The translations under genes were made by a program, and so were the position numbers. The notes beneath the pieces are model-generated. The model had not been told where the DNA came from. It worked only from the letters and a program-made list of their open reading frames with translations, and ran no database searches. From NCBI GenBank assembly GCA_946406115.1, contig OX291553.1:14513001-14577000 (forward strand): a stretch of 64,000 nt of DNA, in the 5' to 3' direction. Origin of the DNA: Apoda limacodes. Taxonomy: Eukaryota; Arthropoda; Insecta; Lepidoptera; Limacodidae. Of the stretch, positions 34,501-41,059 are shown in pieces; the stretch's first letter is position 1; every line of letters starts with the position of its first letter.

Positions 34501-34581
34501 TTTTAGTGATTATTACTTACTTATAGTCGCGTCCGTAGATATTGCCATAAAAAAATATAAAACAAATAGGAAAAACAACAT
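25489..34581 (-). CDS. DIP/lachesin-like three-Ig cell-surface protein, 9 coding exons
   Basis: Joining 34581-34521, 32260-32163, 30637-30430, 30090-29932, 29312-29184, 29087-28950, 28388-28251, 27392-27330 and 25598-25489 gives 1104 nt, 367 codons plus TGA. All introns are GT..AG and all joins keep frame. Residues 1-18 are a signal peptide. Ig1 has C44, W56 and C105; Ig2 has C148, W160 and C199; Ig3 has C242, W254 and C294. The last 17 residues are hydrophobic without a basic tail, fitting a GPI signal. Sequons are at N31, N48 and N283. Motifs such as THSDHRTWFLHI, GWYMCQINTDPMKSQ and YLCIASNGIPP are hallmarks of Drosophila Dpr-interacting proteins and lachesin-like relatives, which bind Dpr proteins on partner neurons. 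Function is inferred from family. The DIP paralogue cannot be assigned by eye, and the 5' UTR was not delimited. Confidence 0.88.
25620..25888 (-). mobile_element. tRNA-derived SINE in the last intron of the DIP-like gene
   Basis: On the minus strand the head reads TAGTTGGTAGTGTGG (box A-like), followed about 30 nt later by GGGTTCGATTCCC (box B). The body has GTCTTGGGCCTGGGTG, GTATCCGTTGTCTGGTATCC and ACACAAGCGATGCTTAC followed by TTTGGGGC, and an AT-rich TTTATTTTATT-type tail. This order matches a very common lepidopteran tRNA-derived SINE. It lies in the same orientation as the host gene and its tail ends a few tens of bases from the exon 9 acceptor. The 25695-25892 ORF on the other strand is a shadow of it. 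Confidence 0.75.
25997..26207. repeat. Minisatellite of about 42-48 bp units in intron 8
   Basis: About five degenerate units of the form GTAGACACCATCTGTATCC, AATAT..ATGTCGATAG and TTTTTTT. The period is near a multiple of three in places, so a long chance ORF (26026-26277) runs through it with repeated Y/I/S/H-rich segments. It is non-coding and lies within the last intron of the DIP-like gene. Confidence 0.7.
26764..26831. repeat. 68-nt near-perfect hairpin in intron 8
   Basis: The left arm TGCGAGTTGTAgataaCATA continues into TCTGCTAAAA. It is mirrored by TTTTAGCAGATATG, five mismatched bases and TACAACTCGCA, around a loop of about 7 nt (GTGGGCG). The arms are about 31 nt with one internal mismatch block. 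It is transcribed as part of the DIP-like pre-mRNA. It could be a tiny foldback element or a precursor-miRNA-like hairpin; the sequence alone does not decide. Confidence 0.75.
26876..26986. repeat. Recent 62-bp tandem duplication in intron 8
   Basis: Two identical 49-bp blocks beginning GTTAATTTTTTTCTGTATAC and ending TTAGCTTTGTACAA, starting at 26876 and 26938. They are separated by 13 bp that is AT-rich. The lack of divergence indicates a recent duplication, or an assembly duplication. Confidence 0.8.
27330..27392 (-). CDS. DIP-like gene exon 8: juxtamembrane linker
   Basis: This 63-nt exon follows the strong acceptor TTTTTTTATAG|CT and ends at CAAG|GTATGG. It encodes residues 311-331, PVQKFDTAADLSSDSTSIEN plus Q. 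It is low-complexity, Ser/Asp rich and unstructured, as expected for the stalk between Ig3 and the membrane anchor. It is supported by phase, splice signals and absence of stops rather than by conserved motifs, so it is less certain than the Ig exons. Confidence 0.72.
28251..28388 (-). CDS. DIP-like gene exon 7: second half of Ig3
   Basis: This 138-nt exon, the same length as exon 6, has acceptor CATTACAG|AA and donor C|GTAAGT. It encodes residues 265-310, including LTILRLSIRNVSNSDYGTYK, CVSKNSLGDTEASIKVY and a sequon at N283. C294 closes Ig3. The D.GTYKCV.KNSLG.T.. pattern is strongly conserved in the DIP/lachesin-like group, where I.LY usually precedes the linker. Confidence 0.9.
28950..29087 (-). 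CDS. DIP-like gene exon 6: first half of Ig3
   Basis: This 138-nt exon has acceptor ATTTTCAG|TT and donor CTG|GTAAAA. It encodes residues 219-264: FAPVVTLRNQLVGAILGSNI, VLECETQALPKPINYWKTEN and GAIIPA. C242 and W254 are the Ig3 core residues. NQLVGA.LGSN..LEC..QA.P.PINYW is a signature of the third Ig domain of DIPs. The intron separating it from exon 5 is only 96 bp, the shortest in the gene. Confidence 0.9.
29184..29312 (-). CDS. DIP-like gene exon 5: second half of Ig2
   Basis: This 129-nt exon encodes residues 176-218: TYVEGPTLKINRVERQHAGA, YLCIASNGIPPTVSKRIIV and TVA. C199 closes the Ig2 disulfide. IASNG.PP.VSKR is the conserved Ig2-Ig3 boundary in DIPs and lachesin-like proteins. The donor is T|GTAAGT. 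The acceptor is TTTTAAAG|TG, which has a weaker pyrimidine tract than the others, but it is the one that keeps phase and family alignment. Confidence 0.88.
29932..30090 (-). CDS. DIP-like gene exon 4: first half of Ig2
   Basis: This 159-nt exon has acceptor TTTACCAG|TT and donor AAG|GTATAT. It encodes residues 123-175: VPPDILDHG, then QTVQEGSSVTLTCKVTGSPH, ISWRREHSEII and ISDDNQ. C148 and W160 are the canonical B-strand cysteine and C-strand tryptophan of Ig2. VPP followed by an acidic and aliphatic pair is the usual Ig1-Ig2 linker of DIPs. It joins exon 3 and exon 5 in phase 1. Confidence 0.9.
30430..30637 (-). CDS. DIP-like gene exon 3: second half of Ig1
   Basis: This 208-nt exon is the longest in the gene. 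It starts GTT GCA TGG after ACAG and encodes residues 54-122 plus one base. It carries VAWLRVDTQTILTIHTH, the D-E strand motif THSDHRTWFLHI and the F strand DKGWYMCQINTDPMKSQ, then FLDIV. W56 and C105 complete the Ig1 core. The donor is G|GTAAGA. This is the most family-diagnostic exon. The ORF reading through both splice sites (30404-30691) is an artefact of intron read-through. Confidence 0.92.
30638..31214 (-). other. Intron 2 sequence outside the minisatellite
   Basis: Non-repetitive intronic sequence between the array and exon 3. It contains a 60-codon ORF on the minus strand (30946-30764) without recognisable motifs. Within it a 27-nt in-phase segment, 30870-30844, is bounded by a good acceptor (TTGTTTTCAG) and a GTACGT donor. 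I do not call it an exon because it would insert nine residues between strands B and C of Ig1. Confidence 0.5.
31215..32158. repeat. Intronic minisatellite, about 13 units of about 66 bp
   Basis: The unit core is TTGTTTGAAGAACCAATGCT, then GTTCGAATGGGTTTTGTGCT and GCTAACGCTAACAAAGTTAC. Units starting at 31622, 31688, 31754 and 31820 are exactly 66 bp apart. Flanking units are more diverged, and a second unit type (GAAGATCCAG..TTAAGATAGG) recurs near 31556, 31888 and 32085. Because 66 is a multiple of three, chance ORFs with 22-residue periods open on both strands. The array fills much of intron 2 and stops about 4 bp from the exon 2 donor. Confidence 0.9.
32163..32260 (-). CDS. DIP-like gene exon 2: first half of Ig1
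   Basis: This 98-nt exon has acceptor TTTTTCAG|AC and donor AAG|GTAGGT. It encodes residues 21-53, containing GPIANVTAPLGREAVLACTV and ending HNLSTYK. The PI.NVT..LGR.A.L.C pattern is the B-strand region of DIP Ig1, with C44 as the first disulfide cysteine. It enters in phase 1 and leaves in phase 0. The donor is followed after a few bases by the intronic minisatellite at 31215-32158. Confidence 0.88.
32261..33970 (-). other. Intron 1 of the DIP-like gene, proximal part
   Basis: No exon-like segment was found. Around 33066-33091 a short fragment, ACCACTAAGGTGGCAAACAAG, matches the 3' end of the LINE copy at 13583 and is in the same orientation. The rest is AT-rich unique-looking sequence. 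The ORFs at 32909-33109 and 33178-33369 show no family motif. Confidence 0.45.
33971..34420 (+). repeat. 'GGGTTCCGTACC' interspersed repeat, copy in intron 1
   Basis: It begins CCGACCAAGTGCGAGTCGGA, then GGGTTCCGTACC, two internal GGGAGCCCACCTTAAATATT-type blocks, GAGATACAGCCTGGTGACAG, a GACGGACAGACGGACGGACA microsatellite-like stretch, AGTCTTAGTAATAGGGTCCC, and a closing GGTACGGAACCCTAAAAA. This is a very common lepidopteran repeat; its exact class is not assigned here. Related copies are at 18991, 52886 and 57069 on the opposite strand. It sits antisense to the DIP-like gene. Confidence 0.75.
34521..34581 (-). CDS. DIP-like gene exon 1: start codon and signal peptide
   Basis: The ATG at 34581 opens MLFFLFVLYFFMAISTDATI, a classic signal peptide with a long aliphatic/aromatic core and likely cleavage near residues 15-18. 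The exon ends in phase 1 at the strong donor A|GTAAGT. An ATG five bases upstream (ATGAGATG) is out of frame and would give a 21-codon peptide ending exactly before the donor. The in-frame start was chosen because it yields the signal peptide and the correct phase into Ig1. Sequence upstream of the start has no obvious TATA box. Confidence 0.82.
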
Positions 34582-35142
34582 CTCATGGATACCACACACA
34601 GGTACAAATAAACAGTCACATTTTGTCTTTGTTTTTCACAATATCCCTGTTTTCATACTTTTCAGGAACTAAATACATAACTTTGGCAACACACAACTTT
34701 TTATGAAAAACGAAAAAGTTTTAAATAAATTTACGTTCACTTGGTGACGTACTTACTGTGCGGTGACTTTCCGTAGACTGTCTGAAACTGAAACAATTTT
34801 CCTCAATGCCATAGCTAAGCAACGCCTATCCACCCCATTCCATTTTTCTTTCTCTTTCATACACAGTAAGAATTTAACTTCAAAGTTCGCACGCTATCAA
34901 AAAGTGAAAACAACCACGATAGTTTGATGGTAAAATCATTAAATATATAGTTAAAATTTATCCAGAAGAAGTAGTCTAGACTAACTGAATGATTTATCAG
35001 CGCTAAGTCTCACAAATAAATAAGATAAAATTTCAACGGTTTTTCTTAAGTTCTTTTTAGCTAAAATCTCCATTTAAAGGGTTTAAGTAGGTAAAAGCAT
35101 TTTCAATGAATCTGTCGGTTTTGAAGAGTATAAAATTTTACT
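34582..35142. other. Upstream region of the DIP-like gene
   Basis: Contains the presumed 5' UTR and promoter. On the minus strand a TCAGTTTCAG initiator-like string lies near 34800, and CACA|GTAAGTAC near 34757 could be a donor of a non-coding first exon. Neither can be confirmed from sequence alone. No TATA box was seen. Confidence 0.3.
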
Positions 35143-35530
35143 AAGAAACCCCCGACACAGAAAGCTTCTAAAAGTAAACAAATAATATGTGTTTGTTGAC
35201 CCCACAGAATATAAGACTGCGGTACACCCCAGTCTTATAATGTTCTGTGGTTGGCCCTCTAACTTTATTATAAGTACCCAGTATTTTGACCCAAGAGTCG
35301 TAGCAATGGGGGCTGCTAAAGAAGTATTTTTATTATTGTTGACATACATAAAAGTTTTATTATTACTAGGATTCTTTCGATTTGTATTGTAATTTAATTT
35401 AATTTAATTAGCAGTCCCCCGAAGCGACGTCTCTTTGACCAAAATACTAGGTTCTTATAATAAAGTTAGAGGGCCAACAAAAACATATTATTCATTTACT
35501 TTTAGGAGTTTTCTGGGTCGGGTTTTTTTT
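35143..35530. mobile_element. Long-TIR foldback MITE
   Basis: The left outer arm AAACCCCCGACACAGAAAGC..CTAAAAGTAAA pairs with the right TTTACTTTTAGGAGTTTTCT..GGGTCGGGTTT. The inner arm GGCCCTCTAACTTTATTATA..GTACCCAGTATTTTG pairs with CAAAATACTAGGTTC..TTATAATAAAGTTAGAGGGCC. Almost the whole element folds back on itself. Opposing ORFs at 35083-35349 and 35189-35392 arise from this symmetry. Confidence 0.8.
35202..35250. repeat. Hairpin inserted in one arm of the foldback MITE
   Basis: CCACAGAATATAAGACTG, a loop of about 10 nt, then CAGTCTTATAATGTTCTGTGG. It is present only in the left arm and is flanked by TTGACC and TTGGCC, where the right arm has a single GGCCAA. This looks like an insertion with a short target duplication. 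Confidence 0.65.
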
Positions 35531-36159
35531 TAATTTAAATCTAATTTTTATTTCAGTAATTTTGTTAGTAGTTAAAGTATTTATGAGTAGACACGCTACT
35601 AACAACGCTCCGTCTCTACGTTCACGTAAATACTTTTCGGGACGAAACACAAAATCGCAATAAATGTATTCGCTTGCCAAAATCCGCTTATGCTACTAAA
35701 TAAATTAACTAAAATTTCTTAAATACAAATTAACCAAAGATTATCTTAGTACAACAACACGTCGCGGGGTTATGGCCAACAATAAAATGTCCAAGGATGT
35801 TTAAGACCGTTTGTCAAACATATTGTGGCTGTATTGGAATCCTTTTTAACCTTTTAAAAGAAAAACAAAATAATAGACTCCATAAAAGCTATTTTCGCTC
35901 TTTAATTGTTACACATGATATGATTTTGAACGTACGTTTTTGCAATAAAAGTGTTCAGTGCTACAGTACAATTTGATATCTGCTGTAAGCTGCTGAGCAT
36001 CATCAGCTCATGGTTGCAATGTCATGAAAATACCACTAAAGTAACAGTACACCAAAATTTCTATCAAATAGTCAAGTAAAAGTTGGTTAGAACCTTTTAT
36101 AATTGGTTCAAACTCCTGGACTACTCTTTATAAATCATAGTTAAAAATCATCTCGATTA

Positions 36160-36400
36160 CATCAGCTATCAAACAAAAAACTTTATCAAAATTTATCATT
36201 CGTTTGGGAGATACGATGCCACACACAGACAAACACGTCAAGTTTATAACACTCCTGTTTGCATCTGAGGTTAAACAAAAACCACATTCAAATTGTTCAC
36301 CCGTTTAAAAGCTACGAAGCTAAAGACAGACACACACACACATAGCTATCAAACGTATAACTCCCCACTTTTTCGTCGTCGTATTATTTTTTTAAGAGTG
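36160..36400 (+). repeat. Interspersed repeat, two tandem segments
   Basis: AAAATTTATCATTCGTTTGG, GAGATACGATGCCACACACA, AACACGTCAAGTTTATAACA is followed by a second version AAATTGTTCACCCGTTTAAA, GCTACGAAGCTAAAGACAGA, ATAACTCCCCACTTTTTCGT. The 'GTTCACCCGTT..GCTACG..CAGACA' order is a familiar lepidopteran repeat motif. Confidence 0.45.
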
Positions 36401-36839
36401 TACTAGTGTTCTGAATATTCTGGCTGCACCATCAGACAAATAATTCTATATTTTCCTTTTCTTACCGACAACTTAGTCTCTTGTGGTCATCCAAAACTGT
36501 TAAAACGGATGTTTAAGTTCAAATGTATCTCACCAACTCAAGTGTCACAAAAGAGTATCAACATTTTTTTATATTTGCATGGCTAGTTTACGACGCCATA
36601 AATATATTGTGAGACTAAAACAAAAGCTTAAGTGTTGCGTGACTCATGATATTACCTACTTACCTATGGTTTTGTTACATATTTCTAGAAACTTGACACA
36701 AAAGGGCCGCTGACCATAAAATAGCAGTTTTATTTTCACTAGCTTACGCCACAGATCCACTTTCGGGTACCTACTACGGCATAAGTAAGATGAGTTATTT
36801 TTCATGTGACTGTTTTGACGTGACAACGTCTTATAAATT

Positions 36840-38890
36840 GGTTTGCCGGGTAACACTTCAAGAAACTGCGTTACGCTCCGCTCACGTTATGCGCTCACAA
36901 TGAGAGCGAGTGAGAGGCACGCGGCATGGTTAGCCCGCCTAAGAGCGAGAGAGACAGACATAAAAAGTGAAAGGCACAAGTTGTCACGATTCCGGACGGT
37001 TGTCCGACACTAATTTTTTTATTAAATATGCCTGTCTGACATTTACACAAAAATATACACTATCACACACACACATACACACCCTCACAAACACGCACAT
37101 TACCTTTCTCTCCGTCTGACACTCAAACTAACACACTCCACCTATTAAATATTTTCATCGCTTATCGTATAGTAAAACTACATTTTTGTTTTTGTTTTAA
37201 TGTTTTTAATACCTGTACTTTGACCTGAGAGGATGAGCCAGGAAAATACAGGATTTACCTAGTTTAAGGTCCTGTCTCCCGCCATGTAATTTGTAAGTTA
37301 AGTTGTAAGAATACGTCATGCCAGAGCCAGTATATGTACATCGCTAGTATCTTACTCGAGGTGCTCCAGGACTATGTCTAATTTGGAGAAACAATCATAG
37401 TTGGCCGGAACAACTTCGAGAAAGAATCTGTTAGGAGGATCCATTTGGCAAGCTAACTCTAGTATTCTTGCCGCCTATAGCACAGATACGATTTACGTTG
37501 CTAAAACATCGACACTTGCAGCGGAGCTAGTCTACAAAAAGCTTAACCAATTAAACCGTTCATACTTGTCCGATGATCCGTTAGTACGTCGAGCGATGTG
37601 ACTGAAAAGATCCAGCCCTAATCACGCTACAACCCTTTGACTTTTAGTAATTAGCACGGGCTAAGCCGCTGGTATTTAGTTATCCATAACTCTTGTATTC
37701 TGCAAGAATCGGTTAATGTCATGTGTAAAATTCTAGATTGTATATTAATCTTTTACCTGACCAACAGAAAAACTTCCATTAAAATATAAATAGTCCAGAG
37801 AAAACGCAATAAATTTGATTTCTTACTGAAACTGGGATAAATAATAGCCTTTATTAAGCTATTAATGAAACCAATTATAAATGTTTTATTACAAGGTCTA
37901 GTAATTTGCGTCATGAGGCAAACAAAATAAAATACTCAAATTTTTATAACCAACATTAAGGATAGAGGCAAGGCTCCTCTATCGTTTGCTTCGAGACGAT
38001 CGGATCCATATTTTCAGAGTTATAAGCCGTTTTAAGATACCTCTTCCAAGGCCTCCCTTTCCCTGTCGAAGTTCTCGATAGATGACTCTCGGGCTTAGGT
38101 ATCTCAATCTGGCAAATCACAAAAACTAATTTCAAATTAAAGCTATAACTTGCTGTGTCTCCTCTCGTTTTTAAGATATAAGCATCCCAAAGTACTTGAT
38201 TTCGATGACACAACTTCGTAAAATACCGTCTGAGCCTAAGACGTATTATCCGTCCCGTTAAAATAAAAGAATATCTACTTACATAAGTAGATATAGTTAC
38301 CTACTCAAGCGTTCAATTACGTTAAATATCTTTGACAGCACTGTCACGTTCAGATGTTGCATTCGTGCAATTTTCTCCGACGCCGTGTAGATGTCGCATA
38401 TTAGTGATTTTCACCTATCTAGGTATCTAAAGCAACACCGATATAATGTTGGAAGTCATTTCGCTATAAGTCAATAAGTAATTATTTTAAATATATTTAT
38501 TATAGTTTTATCCACTTTTCGCTTACGATTGTTGAAACAGATTCAAATTATGTATTAACTTGCGAAATAAAAGCTGCGTTTTGTTGACAAAATTATTTAG
38601 GCATAGCGAGCTTTCACATCTTATAGTTATATTTTTCAACTTTAAACAAATAATGTCCGTAAAACTGTTACGGAATAAACCACTTTCGAACAAATAATGT
38701 TTTTTTCCGTCGGATTTATGCCCAAACATGTATAAAACAAATCTAAACATCCGAATTGAGAACCTTTTCTTTTTTGGAGTCAGTTAAAAATTATGAAATT
38801 TGGCAAGAAGAAAAGTTTCCCAGCACAAGCAGAGGCAAAGGTCTAAAATTTTTCAATCTGAAGATAAATCACATGTACAAAAAATATACC
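36840..38890. other. Gene-free stretch with a CA-rich microsatellite
   Basis: GC-richer patch 36855-36990 (CGTTACGCTCCGCTCACGTT). Interrupted CA repeat at about 37060-37100. ORFs at 37401-37601 (plus) and 38213-37956 (minus) show no family motif. The former lies in slightly GC-richer sequence and could be an old element fragment. Confidence 0.35.
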
Positions 38891-39580
38891 TGTCAGTCGG
38901 TCAATAAGATCTCTTTTTTTAGAGAAGTTGAATTTAATACCAAATACTTGTGATCTACAGTCACTGAGAGCTGTAAAAAAGACAAACTCGCAATTAAACG
39001 TAATCCAAAAACACAGCCTAAAAAAGGACAAAGGCTTATATATAATAGAAAACAGGGCCTTCTTAAACCTATTGAAGGCCATGGGTACATTAGGATAATG
39101 AGGTCTACGTAACCTTGACAGAGCACTATTTTGTAAAAATAGACAAAGAAAGTGGATAAGTAAGTTTTTATAAGATCTATTTTTGATTCTTTGCGGAGAG
39201 ACAATATAATAAAATCTACAAAAGTAACTCTTTTAGCATTCACTGTTAGAATTGCTTAAGACTTATGTTCTTTAAAGAGGTACTCTTCTGGATTTACGAT
39301 GGGCAAATCTATGTTTTTATTACTTTTTTTTTTAATTAAATATATCTGACGCGAGTTCCGTCTTACGAATTTTATATGTATTTTCGACACGTGACCTGAC
39401 GCGAGATCAACATTTTTTACCCATACCAAAAAAGTGCACAATGCCGCTAAAGAAGTTTTCACTTCAAAAATTTGCATGAGGTTTTGTTCTTTGTTTTGCC
39501 TTCCTGGTGGGCAGATTCCGGGTTTCTTTCTTTGGCGGACGATTTGAAGAAATCAAATTTATCCCTGAGGTAAGTAATAA
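38890..39580 (-). pseudogene. LINE coding relics (ORF1-like and downstream)
   Basis: The minus-strand ORF 39477-39256 (start MQIFEVKTSLAALCTFLVWV) contains VSKIHIKFVRRNSRQIYLIK and later VNPEEYLFKE. The pattern resembles the 'I.VKFV.R..R......K' nucleic-acid-binding section and following segment of LINE ORF1 proteins. Further along, 39120-39000 reads LRRPHYPN and MAFNRFKKALFSII in alternating frames, as in LINE C-terminal regions. Several frameshifts make it non-functional. Assignment is tentative. Confidence 0.35.
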
Positions 39581-39635
39581 AATCATTAAATGAAATGAAC
39601 AAATTAGTTGCAAGGTCCATTATTATTGTTTCTAT

Positions 39636-39824
39636 CTAAAAATAATTACGTTTTCTGTCTATTCTTTTCAATATAGCTTTCTCAGTTTTTTTTAGATGTT
39701 CTGTATCTTTTGCGATGGACATCATATCTTCTATAATCTGTTTTTTTTTTTTTTTTGGATCTTGTATTTCTTGTCCATTGGGACCGTGGCCGACTCTTCT
39801 GGGATATCCCGACTTGATATTCAA
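39636..39824 (-). CDS. Unrecognised 62-codon ORF, K-rich, likely element-derived
   Basis: Contains YPRRVGHGPNGQEIQDP, then a K-tract (poly-T on the plus strand) and TEHLKKTEKAILKRIDRKR, plausibly a coiled coil. The segment NGQEIQDP recurs, with identical nucleotides for 24 bases, in the minus strand at about 46957-46934. This suggests a shared mobile or repeated sequence rather than a host gene. Confidence 0.2.
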   Translation of the reverse strand: MNIKSGYPRRVGHGPNGQEIQDPKKKKKQIIEDMMSIAKDTEHLKKTEKAILKRIDRKRNYF

Positions 39825-40827
39825 TGCGTGATATTTTAATTTTTTTTAACTTAAAGTGTTGTAGTGTACAAAAGTGATATAGTGAACCACTTTTTGTGTG
39901 TGCTCGCGCGGGGGTGCAGATGTAGGGCGAGATCGCGGTTGTGTGTTATAAAAGCAAGAAACAGCAGCGGTGGCCAGATGGTGAGAGTGTTCCATTACTT
40001 TGTAGATAGGTTTTTACTTGCGTGCTAGCGACCCTGTGCATCACGGAGTTTTTACTCGCATTGGTTTAGCTGCTCTTATGTGATGCGTGACAAGCATTCC
40101 AAAATTCATTGCAATATAGATATAAATAGTGCTCTTTTTCAGAGAATAGATTATGTTTGTTTATTGTCATACGGTTATAAAAGTACAGTAAGTAAAACGT
40201 TATAGCGAAATCGGAATCTAATGCAATAATGAAAAAGTATATACCTAATGAATATTTAATTTTTGAGTAAAATAAAAATAATAATCCTAGCTTTCATACA
40301 AGTATGTATACTATCAACATGATGTGGGTTTGTTCCCAACGCCTGGTATTAGAGCCCCTGGCATTACATATACCATTAACATACTGGTATGATGGAAAGA
40401 TACTTTGAAATAGGTACCTACTAATAAATATGAATCTTTGTTCTAAAGAATTTAAATGTTAAGCAAACAAAGATGTGGCATTTTACAAATTTTGTAGGCT
40501 TAGAGGGAAAAAAAGCATTTTACTGACTACGGCAAAAAGTATGGTAAAAATATATATATGTCAAAACGTTAAGCACAAAGGGAACCAATTAACACAAAAT
40601 ATCTGACCGTTACGCTTATTGTACGTTTGCTTGCAAGCTGTCGACAGTAACCATCTTACTTATTCTTAACAATTACTGAGAAACTTTTTAAGATAAAGAT
40701 AAAGCAAAGCTTGTTTTCATGACAAATAATATGTTTTGCTATCGTATTTCGAAGCATTCAGCCGCTGATTTAGGATAATAAATTGTAGAATGAGTACAAT
40801 AGGGTTAAATATCCATACCTTACTATG

Positions 40828-41057
40828 GGTACGATTATATAATAGGTATATAAAGTGAGGTCCACTTTTAGACTCTCCTAGCAAGTACGCATACGAATAC
40901 CTACCGTTGTGTGAGGAATATATCTCACAGATCGATTATAGGTACGATTATATAATAGATATATAAAGTGAGGTACACTCAGACGTACGCATACGAATAC
41001 CTACCTTTGTATGTGGAATATATCTCACAGGTCGCCTATAGGTACGATTACATAATT
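40828..41057. repeat. Tandem duplication, 113-bp and 100-bp units
   Basis: GGTACGATTATATAATAG starts at 40828, 40941 and (partial) 41041. Units share TATATAAAGTGAGGT, GTACGCATACGAATACCTAC and GGAATATATCTCACAG. The second unit lacks about 13 bp. Confidence 0.85.
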
Positions 41058-41059
41058 GG

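Noticed and set aside
38893..39243. 116-codon minus-strand ORF with membrane-like segments
   Set aside because: Overlaps another ORF in a second frame that better fits LINE-like text. Hydrophobicity is explained by T-rich codons.
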